From Bacteroidales bacterium (GTDB lineage Bacteria; Bacteroidota; Bacteroidia; Bacteroidales; UBA12077), in NCBI GenBank assembly GCA_022360575.1, contig JAKSCO010000334.1:1-39755 (forward strand): a stretch of DNA of 39,755 nucleotides. Reading direction: 5' to 3'. Made by a program: the position numbers and the translations under genes. Positions within the stretch are counted from its first letter, which is position 1; each line of letters opens with the position of its first letter. The notes under the pieces were generated by a model. That model made no database searches, was not told where the DNA came from, and was given only the letters and a program-made list of their open reading frames with translations. Below are positions 1 to 7,214 of the stretch, in pieces.

Positions 1-1
1 A

Positions 2-2674
2 ACAAAAACAAGTATTGCTGCTTTTTCGTTTACTATTAGCGATGTAACAAGCGATGGTTTCGCAACAAAGGTTTCGACATTAAAGATAAAAGCCGGGGAA
101 AATAATACAGTTGATTTTACAAAGGTTTTATATAACGGAAACTTAGTAAATAGTAAAAACGAAAAAATTCCATTTACAATAAAAACTATTGAAGCAAATA
201 CAATAACTGTGAAATTTGCCGAAGATGCTTTAAATATTGCTGATACTAAAGAGGAAACATTTACGGTTAATTTATCATTAAACAACAAGAATATACCTGA
301 CGGAGGAATAATTCAGTTAATGATTGATGCCGACGATAACGAAGCTAGTGCTTATACTTCAGGATCGTTGCTTAAACCTGAGTTAGCAAAAGATATTGTA
401 GGAAATAACATTAAATTAAATGTTACAGCAACACAATTACAATTTAAAGCTGATCCTAAATTTGCTTATGTAAACGAAAGTATTAAAAATGTTTTTGTAG
501 AAGCTACCGATGCTAACGGAAATATAGATACAGACTACACTAGCGAAATAATAATAAAAGCTAAAGGAGCTAGTTTCAGCAACTCGACTACAAAAGTTGC
601 TGCTAAAAAAGGAGTTGCTGAGTTTAATAAACTTATTTTTAATGCTAAGGCCGAAAATGTTGTTTTAATTGCATCAAGTGTAGCATTTAAAGAAGTAATA
701 ACAGAAACATTTAATGTTACTAATCGCCCTAATGGAGAATTATTCTTTTCGGAATATATTGAAGGTCTTGGCGAAAACAAGGCTTTAGAAATCTATAACC
801 CGACCGATGTAGATATTGATTTATCGAATTATATTATACGAGTTAATAGCAACGGGAAAAAATGGTCTGAAGCATTTGAATTTCCGAAAGGAAAAACAAT
901 AGCTGCCCAAGATGTATTTGTTGTTGTAAATAAAACATCTGAAGATTTAATAAAACTTGCAGACTTTGCTGTTGTAAATCCTTACCTGAATGGAGGGAAA
1001 TCGTATGTTGCTGTATTTAATGGCGACGATGTAAGAGCTTTATGTAAGATAGAAGGAACCGATACTATTATTGTTGATGTAATTGGAAGATACGACTTAA
1101 AAGATCCGGGTACGGGTTGGAATGTAGCGGGTGTTGAACATGCTACTAAGGATCATGTGTTATTAAGAAAATCGGACATAACTAAAGGAAATACCAATTG
1201 GGATGCTTCGGCCGGAACTAATGCTGAAAACTCGGAATGGATAGTTAAAAAAGCTACATCTTTTGATAACCTTGGGAAATTTGGTGAAACATCAAACGAT
1301 ATTTTAGATTTTTCGCTTGATAAACAAACGGCATATGGTATTATGAACTTTGAAAATCACACTATTGATATTGAAGTTTCGGTACATGCTGATGTTACTA
1401 AATTAGTTGCCTCGTTTATGTTGTCGGAAGGAGCTACAGCAAAAGTTGGCGAAGTAGCTCAGGTAAGCGGAACAACAACTAACGATTTTACCAATCCAGT
1501 AAAATATATTGTTAGCTCGAAAAACGGGAAAGAACAAGTATGGACAATTACTGTTACTATTGCTAAAGAGGAAAGCTTGCAAAATGCTATCACAGGAATA
1601 ACAGTAAAAAATATGGTAGGTCTTGCAACTATCGAAGATGGAACTGTTCATGTGAAAGTAAAATATGGAACAGATATTACAAACTTAAACCCTGTATTCG
1701 AAATATCTTGTTTAGCTTCTATAGCAGATACAACTCTAGCTCGTGATTTTACAAAACCACAAACCTATGTAGTAACTGCCGAAAATGGAAATACTAAAAA
1801 TTGGGTTGTTACTATAGAAAAACCTACAGTTGTTGAAGTAGCGAATATAGCAGCACTAAAAGCTAAATACAAAAAAGGAGATAAGACTATTTATAAAGTA
1901 ACAGGCGAGGTAACTTTTACTTATGCAACAAAACCTAGCTATTACATACAAGATAAAACAGGAGCTATCTCGATTTATGCCAAAACAGGTATTACAACGA
2001 ATTATAAAATTGGTGATAATGTTAAAAACATAACTTTATCGTTAAGCGATTATTTTGGAGCTGTTCAGTCGTATGCAAAATCAGATCCAGGAGCAGCAAT
2101 ATCATCTAATAATGAGGTTGAAACTCCAGAACTTACTATTGATGAATACAACAAAGACTATCAAAAGTATATCGATAAATTAGTAACAATAAAAGATGTT
2201 CGGTTTAAAGAAAAAGGTAAATTCGAAATAAAAAAGAATTACACCCTAACAAATGGTACTAGCAAATTAATAGTAAGAACTAAATTTACCAAAGCCAACT
2301 ATATAGGCAATAATATCAGTACAGAACTATTAAAAGTTACTGGTATTGGCGGAGTATTTAAGAAAGTAGGACAAATTTATCCTCGTCAAAAAAGCGATAT
2401 TCAGATTCTATCAGGGATTGAAGATAACACTGTTTTAAATTCGATTAAATTGTATCCAAATCCAAGTAACGGACTAATTACTTTAGAACTTAACAATACA
2501 AAAAATACAGTATTTACTATAGAAATATTTAATGTAACAGGTAACTTGGTTTATAAGACAAAAACTACGAGTAGTTTAAAACAAATTGATTTAACCAATA
2601 TGGCACATGGAGTATACTATGTAAACATAAACAATGGTATCTCAAGAAAAGTATCAAAAATTATGATTCAGTAA
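2..2674 (+). CDS. T9SS-exported multidomain protein, 5'-truncated by window
   Basis: The frame is open from base 2, so the gene begins upstream; the first in-frame start-like codon (GTG at 209) is not a credible start. A lamin-tail-like domain (ELFFSEYIEG.., ALEIYNPTD) lies at about nt 735-1090. Two tandem beta-sandwich repeats of the DUF5018 kind follow at about nt 1318-1560 and 1585-1815, each ending in a YVVTAENG..W.VTI-like strand. An OB-fold-like segment (VTGEVTF..YYIQDKTGAI) spans about nt 1840-2420. The last 75 or so residues (LYPNPSNG.., GVYYVNI.., end KIMIQ) form a type A type IX secretion sorting domain, so the product should be exported and anchored or released at the surface. Lamin-tail domains in such proteins often accompany nucleases, but no catalytic domain is visible in this part. 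Substrate and role are unknown. Confidence 0.85.
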   Translation, partial: TKTSIAAFSFTISDVTSDGFATKVSTLKIKAGENNTVDFTKVLYNGNLVNSKNEKIPFTIKTIEANTITVKFAEDALNIADTKEETFTVNLSLNNKNIPDGGIIQLMIDADDNEASAYTSGSLLKPELAKDIVGNNIKLNVTATQLQFKADPKFAYVNESIKNVFVEATDANGNIDTDYTSEIIIKAKGASFSNSTTKVAAKKGVAEFNKLIFNAKAENVVLIASSVAFKEVITETFNVTNRPNGELFFSEYIEGLGENKALEIYNPTDVDIDLSNYIIRVNSNGKKWSEAFEFPKGKTIAAQDVFVVVNKTSEDLIKLADFAVVNPYLNGGKSYVAVFNGDDVRALCKIEGTDTIIVDVIGRYDLKDPGTGWNVAGVEHATKDHVLLRKSDITKGNTNWDASAGTNAENSEWIVKKATSFDNLGKFGETSNDILDFSLDKQTAYGIMNFENHTIDIEVSVHADVTKLVASFMLSEGATAKVGEVAQVSGTTTNDFTNPVKYIVSSKNGKEQVWTITVTIAKEESLQNAITGITVKNMVGLATIEDGTVHVKVKYGTDITNLNPVFEISCLASIADTTLARDFTKPQTYVVTAENGNTKNWVVTIEKPTVVEVANIAALKAKYKKGDKTIYKVTGEVTFTYATKPSYYIQDKTGAISIYAKTGITTNYKIGDNVKNITLSLSDYFGAVQSYAKSDPGAAISSNNEVETPELTIDEYNKDYQKYIDKLVTIKDVRFKEKGKFEIKKNYTLTNGTSKLIVRTKFTKANYIGNNISTELLKVTGIGGVFKKVGQIYPRQKSDIQILSGIEDNTVLNSIKLYPNPSNGLITLELNNTKNTVFTIEIFNVTGNLVYKTKTTSSLKQIDLTNMAHGVYYVNINNGISRKVSKIMIQ

Positions 2675-2699
2675 TCTGTAATCGATAAAATATAATAAC

Positions 2700-2731
2700 G
2701 AAACGGCTTCAGTTAAACGAAGCCGTTTTTT
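2700..2731 (+). terminator. Rho-independent terminator
   Basis: A perfect 10-bp stem, AAACGGCTTC with GAAGCCGTTT, encloses an eight-base loop and runs into a T tract. It starts 26 bp after the stop of the T9SS protein gene and ends that transcript. Confidence 0.9.
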
Positions 2732-2813
2732 ATTGGTTTTGTATGTTCTAGTCTATTTCTTGATATAAATACTACATATCTTTGAAATATTTTTTTCTAA
2801 TGTTAATCAATAT

Positions 2814-4529
2814 TTACTTTTCAGGAATTCTTACATTTGGGTTTTCTTTCTTAAAATTAAACCAATAATCTTTTATAGTTGATTTAACTTCTTTCTGTAA
2901 TAAAAGAATACCTAATAAATTAGGGACAGCCATAAATACAACTGTCAACAAAGATAAATTCCAAACGATTGTGGTATCAGAAAATCCGGCAAAGAAGAAA
3001 CCGACAACATATAATAAGCGATAAAATACAACATATTTAGATCCGAATAGAAATGTTACTGACCGATCGCCATAATACGACCATGAGATTGCAGTGGAGA
3101 AAGCAAACAACAACAATCCGATAGAAACAATATATTTACCCCACTCGCCCATAAAGCTCCGTGTAAAAGCCCGAGCTGTAAGAGGTGCGCTATGTATTAA
3201 TGATTTTCCTTTAAAAATAACTGTTTGCTCGCCATTAAGTACAACACCATTATTTACATTTACCGAGCCTGTATATAATTTATCATCGAGATACACTTTT
3301 ATATCCTCGGCAACCGAACGAGCATGTATAATGGTTAGGTTTTCTAGAATCTGTCCGTTATCAATACTTAATTTACCTGTGTATAGAGGCAACTCATCTT
3401 CTTGCGATAAATGAGCAAGTATAGCTTTTCTGTCGTTTTGATCATTTTCATTGTAGGTATCAGCAAATACAATAATATCGGCATTCTGAAATTGATTATC
3501 TAATTTTTCGTTCCATACACCCGACGAGAGCAAGACAAGTCCTGTTATAGTGCAAATAATAATTGTATCAATAAAAGGTTCGAGTATGGCAACCAAACCT
3601 TCGGAAACAGGTTCGTGAGCACGAGCAGCCGAATGAGCTATTGGCGCCGAACCTTGTCCTGCTTCGTTAGAAAACAAGCCTCGATTAACCCCCTGATTAA
3701 ACATAAAAGCAAAACTAGCTCCTAAAAATCCACCTACAGCAGCAGGAGCAGAAAATACATCCGTAAAAATCGACACAAACGAAGGGATTATATTATGATA
3801 GTTTGTAACAATTACGGCCAAAGCTCCTAGTAAATAAATAAAGGCCATTCCGGGAACTAAACGCTCTGTTACTTTAGCAATACGTTTTATTCCACCCACA
3901 ATAACAATTGCCAATAATATAGACATCACGGCTCCTGTTATTATACGTTTAATACCAAAAGTAGCAAATACTGAATCGGTAATGCTATTAATTTGAGGCA
4001 TGCTTCCCGAACCAAATGAAGATAATATTGTTGCTGCAGCAAAAAATATCCCTAGCCACTTTCCAGTATTTATTACCCGACCACTTTTAAGATTTATATT
4101 CAACCGTTTTTTCATATAATACATTGGGCCACCTGCTACCTGACCTTTTTTATCAAAATCGCGATATTTATGCGACAAAGTAACTTCGACAAACTTGGTA
4201 CACATTCCTAAAAAAGCCGTTACTAACATCCAAAATAGTGCAGCCGGTCCTCCTAAGTGAATTGCAAAAGCAACACCAGCAATATTTCCTGTACCAACGG
4301 TTCCTGATAAAGCCGTAGTTAAAGCCTGAAAATGAGAAGTGTCTCCTTTATCCTCTTTTTTATCAAATTTCCCTCTAACTATTTTTAAAGCATGCTTGAA
4401 ATATCGTAACTGAGGAAACTTAAGGTAAAATGTAAAAAATACACCCGTCCCCACTAAAAAAAAGACAAACCAGTAATGACCTCCTAAAACACTATGAAGG
4501 CTCTTAAAGAAATCGTTTAAATATTGCAT
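2814..4529 (-). CDS. Sodium:alanine symporter family protein (AGCS)
   Basis: A polytopic inner-membrane carrier of the AGCS family, importing alanine or glycine with Na+. Family signatures include [22 protein letters not shown], and [20 protein letters not shown]. The ATG at 4529 is chosen over a TTG at 4571, because 4560-4589 carries a good promoter and the extra 14 residues have no family counterpart. The product is 571 aa; typical members are about 450-480. The excess is mainly a hydrophilic, beta-rich insert at residues about 337-446 between two membrane helices. The gene is monocistronic and divergent from the aminotransferase gene at 4777. Confidence 0.9.
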   Translation of the reverse strand: MQYLNDFFKSLHSVLGGHYWFVFFLVGTGVFFTFYLKFPQLRYFKHALKIVRGKFDKKEDKGDTSHFQALTTALSGTVGTGNIAGVAFAIHLGGPAALFWMLVTAFLGMCTKFVEVTLSHKYRDFDKKGQVAGGPMYYMKKRLNINLKSGRVINTGKWLGIFFAAATILSSFGSGSMPQINSITDSVFATFGIKRIITGAVMSILLAIVIVGGIKRIAKVTERLVPGMAFIYLLGALAVIVTNYHNIIPSFVSIFTDVFSAPAAVGGFLGASFAFMFNQGVNRGLFSNEAGQGSAPIAHSAARAHEPVSEGLVAILEPFIDTIIICTITGLVLLSSGVWNEKLDNQFQNADIIVFADTYNENDQNDRKAILAHLSQEDELPLYTGKLSIDNGQILENLTIIHARSVAEDIKVYLDDKLYTGSVNVNNGVVLNGEQTVIFKGKSLIHSAPLTARAFTRSFMGEWGKYIVSIGLLLFAFSTAISWSYYGDRSVTFLFGSKYVVFYRLLYVVGFFFAGFSDTTIVWNLSLLTVVFMAVPNLLGILLLQKEVKSTIKDYWFNFKKENPNVRIPEK

Positions 4530-4559
4530 AATAAATTTTATATAGGTTAGTAATGGTAA

Positions 4560-4589
4560 CAAATGTAACAATATTTAGATAAGTTCAAA
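4560..4589 (-). promoter_or_regulatory. Bacteroidota-type promoter of the AGCS gene
   Basis: On the minus strand TTTG (4586-4589) is followed after 18 bases by TACATTTG (4560-4567), a perfect -7 element with spacing one base short of the usual 19. The predicted transcription start lies about 25 bases before the ATG at 4529. Confidence 0.55.
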
Positions 4590-4739
4590 ATCTATCTATC
4601 ATTATAGTAGAGGTTTAAATTCAGCTAGATTTAGTTATTGAGTCTTTCAATGCAGATTGATCATAGCAATAAGTATTCTAAAGCATATTCTCGCACCAAT
4701 AATTCGTCCTAAAAACAATAATAATAATCGAAATTATTA

Positions 4740-4761
4740 TATTTTTGGGGGTTATATAACC
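4740..4761 (+). promoter_or_regulatory. Possible -7 element and palindromic operator before the aminotransferase gene
   Basis: TATTTTTG at 4740-4747 matches the Bacteroidota -7 consensus, though no TTTG lies 19 bases upstream. The perfect 12-bp palindrome GGTTATATAACC (4750-4761) would sit at the transcription start and could be a repressor site. Weak, pattern-based call. Confidence 0.3.
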
Positions 4762-4776
4762 TTACTCGCGTAAAAA

Positions 4777-5601
4777 ATGGAATGCATTCACGATTATTAC
4801 ATTCATAACTTTAAATTGTACGATAGTTCTAACTTCGATGAAAATATCTTAACCGATGGGATTGCCGTTTATGAAGTTATCAGAATTGAAAAAAATATTG
4901 CTTTGTTTTTAGAAGAACATCTAAGTCGACTATATTATTCATCGGAAATTCATTCGCTACAAATAAACGAAGGTTATTGCGACTTTGAAACTCTGGTTGA
5001 ACAGTTATTAGAGAAGAATAAAATCTCTACAGGAAAAATAAAAATAGTTGTCAACTTCGATAAGGAGTCACGTCAAGAAAAAGATATACTTATTTATTTT
5101 ACATCTCATTACTTTCCCTCGGAAGACGAATTAAAGACAGGAGTTAATGTTGGAGTACACTGTGGAGAAAGAACAAAACCAAATGCGAAGATCTTAAATA
5201 CTCCGATAAGAACAAAAACAGATTATTTAATTGCAGAGAATGATATATTCGAGGTTCTGCTGCTTGATTCGGATGGATGTATTACCGAAGGAAGTCGATC
5301 GAATGTTTTCTTTATAAAAGACAATACAATTATTACAAGCCTCGAACACGATGTTTTGAATGGTGTCACACGAACAAAACTTTTAAAAGCATTCAAGCAA
5401 AATAATATAGAACTCGATCAAAGAAAAATATCTCTTTCGGAAATTGAAGAAATGGATTGCGCTTTTTTAACAGGAACTTCAATAGGTATTTTGCCTATTA
5501 AAAATATTAATGGCAAAAACTTAAATACAAACAATAATCTATTAATTAAAATTAAAGATTTATATAACAATTTAGTTAATGACTATTTGGAATATAACTA
5601 A
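4777..5601 (+). CDS. Aminotransferase class IV (BCAT / aminodeoxychorismate lyase-like)
   Basis: A PLP-dependent fold-type IV enzyme of 274 aa. Family landmarks are visible in order: DGIAVYEVIRI near residue 27, EEHLSRL near 47, a candidate PLP lysine K147 in TPIRTKTDYL, LLLDSDGCITEGSRSNVFFI at 161-180, and FLTGTSIGILP near 230. Members include branched-chain amino acid transaminases, D-amino acid transaminases and 4-amino-4-deoxychorismate lyase (PabC). The sequence does not decide between them. The stretch from the lysine to LLLD is shorter than I expect for BCAT. No folate or branched-chain genes are adjacent. Its 3' end overlaps the convergent uracil-DNA glycosylase gene by 4 bp. Confidence 0.8.
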   Translation: MECIHDYYIHNFKLYDSSNFDENILTDGIAVYEVIRIEKNIALFLEEHLSRLYYSSEIHSLQINEGYCDFETLVEQLLEKNKISTGKIKIVVNFDKESRQEKDILIYFTSHYFPSEDELKTGVNVGVHCGERTKPNAKILNTPIRTKTDYLIAENDIFEVLLLDSDGCITEGSRSNVFFIKDNTIITSLEHDVLNGVTRTKLLKAFKQNNIELDQRKISLSEIEEMDCAFLTGTSIGILPIKNINGKNLNTNNNLLIKIKDLYNNLVNDYLEYN

Positions 5602-6332
5602 CCTAGCCAGTTAATTATTGATTTTGTTTGGTTGAAACAATTTTGTTTCCCAAACAGGAAATCATTTTCACGTCCCTCTTTATTAAAACACATCATTGGA
5701 TGCATTGATTCTATTTTATGTTTAATATCAATGCCTTTAACTATTGCTTGAGCATTGGCACCCCATAAAAACCATATTATTTCGGAATTTGAATCGGCAA
5801 TATAATGCAATAGCTTATTTGTAAAGTTTCTCCAATATTTTTCGTGACTATTCGATTCGCCTATTTTACATGTAAACGAAGTATTCAGTAATAATACCCC
5901 CTGATTTTCCCATTCGACAAATAAATCATCAGGAGACTTTAAGTTGAAAGTAGAGCCAAGCTCTTTTTTTATATCACTGTATTTTAAATACTCATTATTG
6001 TATGCCGAATATATTGCTCTGATAATATTTTTTAGAGATACATTACTAAATTTATCTTGCCATGATCTTAAAGTTCCAACTTCAAAAGCTCTTCCGGTAG
6101 CAACTCCTTGTTGTGGATAAGGATCTTGCCCTAAGATAACAATTTTAATATCTTTCAACGATTTAGATAAGAACCGAAGAACATTATGAGTATTGGGAGT
6201 ATGTTGATTCTTTTCTAAGTTAATTTTTTCTTCGATTGCTATAAGCTCGCTTTCAGTTTCGTTTGAAACAAAAGCATCCCACGACTTATCAATAAAGTCT
6301 AATTTATTAAGTAACTCTGATTTATATTTCAT
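5598..6332 (-). CDS. ung: Uracil-DNA glycosylase family 1, divergent
   Basis: Base-excision repair enzyme removing uracil from DNA. The water-activating motif reads ILGQDPYPQQGVATGRAF (residues about 66-83), LLLNTSFT matches the LLLN uracil-recognition strand, WFLWGANAQ matches the usual LWG.A, and MHPMM occupies the place of the catalytic-loop HPSP motif. Length (244 aa) fits family 1 (about 220-230). Two positions differ from the canonical enzyme: GQDPYP instead of GQDPYH, and HPMM instead of HPSP. It is probably the last gene of a three-gene leftward operon (gap 9 bp from the membrane-protein gene at 6342). Confidence 0.85.
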   Translation of the reverse strand: MKYKSELLNKLDFIDKSWDAFVSNETESELIAIEEKINLEKNQHTPNTHNVLRFLSKSLKDIKIVILGQDPYPQQGVATGRAFEVGTLRSWQDKFSNVSLKNIIRAIYSAYNNEYLKYSDIKKELGSTFNLKSPDDLFVEWENQGVLLLNTSFTCKIGESNSHEKYWRNFTNKLLHYIADSNSEIIWFLWGANAQAIVKGIDIKHKIESMHPMMCFNKEGRENDFLFGKQNCFNQTKSIINWLG

Positions 6333-6341
6333 AAAGATTAT

Positions 6342-6839
6342 TTAATCTTGTCCTTTATACATTTTCCACAATGCCTGATCTTTTTTATGGCTATAAAACG
6401 AATTAACAAATTCGTTCATCTTTTGAGCCGACCACATGCCAAACGAATATTGTTTAAATATTGTTTCGTTACCTTTTGTGAAATAAAGGACAGGAAAGCC
6501 AAGTGTATATTTTATTTCAAGTTCGATTTCAGACAACCATTCTTTTTTCTTTACTCGTATTTTAGAACCATGTATTATCTCTATAAATATTTCTTTTCCG
6601 CGAGCAATAAATTTACCCATATGTCTATAGCTAAGTTTTAAAATTACAAGATCGCGGATTATTAGAAGAAATAATATTGAAATAAGCATTATCAGTTCCT
6701 CGTTGTTATATGGAAGAAACACTAAAGAAATTAATACCAATATTTCAAGAATAAATAACCAGTAGTTTCTTTTCATAAAAAAGAAAATCCTTTTTATAAT
6801 TCTTAAGTCTTCTTCTGTCGAGTAATAGTTTAGTTGCAT
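6342..6839 (-). CDS. Hypothetical membrane protein with two transmembrane helices
   Basis: 165 aa. A basic N-terminus is followed by two closely spaced hydrophobic helices (about residues 27-43 and 48-66), then a soluble C-terminal domain of alternating strands that is rich in Lys and aromatic residues. The architecture recalls YcxB-like or PH-domain-like small membrane proteins, but I see no diagnostic motif. It lies 3 bp downstream of the TPR gene and 9 bp upstream of ung, so it is likely co-transcribed with both. Confidence 0.6.
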   Translation of the reverse strand: MQLNYYSTEEDLRIIKRIFFFMKRNYWLFILEILVLISLVFLPYNNEELIMLISILFLLIIRDLVILKLSYRHMGKFIARGKEIFIEIIHGSKIRVKKKEWLSEIELEIKYTLGFPVLYFTKGNETIFKQYSFGMWSAQKMNEFVNSFYSHKKDQALWKMYKGQD

Positions 6840-6842
6840 AAG

Positions 6843-7151
6843 TTAATCTAACCAAGGATCGTTATTTAAATTTGTTGACTCAAAAATATCTAAAGCTTCA
6901 AATTTTAAAATTCCTTTTATCATTTCAACCTTAGATTTTATTAATGTTTGATTTTTATCAACTTTCAAAACTTTGTTATAATCATTTAATGCTTGTGAAT
7001 ATTTTTGTTGTCCGTAAAATAAATCTCCTCTTATTCTGAGCAATTCTATATTTTGTACATTTTCTGCTATCACTGCATTTAATTTATTTAGAGCTTCTGT
7101 TGTCTTCTGTTGCTGAATAAGTCTTTCTATCTCTTTCACTAAATCCTTCAT
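6843..7151 (-). CDS. Small TPR-repeat protein
   Basis: 102 aa from the ATG at 7151; an in-frame TTG at 7175 lies inside the likely -7 element (7173-7180, TAAATTTG on the minus strand) and is rejected. An N-terminal amphipathic helix is followed by tetratricopeptide-like repeats (EALNKLNAVIAEN; LRIRGDLFYGQQKYSQALNDYNKVLKVD). There is no signal peptide, so it is probably a cytoplasmic adaptor. First gene of the operon that ends in ung. Confidence 0.65.
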   Translation of the reverse strand: MKDLVKEIERLIQQQKTTEALNKLNAVIAENVQNIELLRIRGDLFYGQQKYSQALNDYNKVLKVDKNQTLIKSKVEMIKGILKFEALDIFESTNLNNDPWLD

Positions 7152-7172
7152 AAATCTATTAAATTTAAGATA

Positions 7173-7180
7173 CAAATTTA
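7173..7180 (-). promoter_or_regulatory. Candidate -7 promoter element of the TPR-ung operon
   Basis: TAAATTTG on the minus strand matches the Bacteroidota -7 consensus 22 bases before the ATG at 7151. The -33 position is AACT, not TTTG, so the call is tentative. Confidence 0.35.
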
Positions 7181-7214
7181 GTTTAAATCAATAAATTATA
7201 GTTAAATATAAGAA

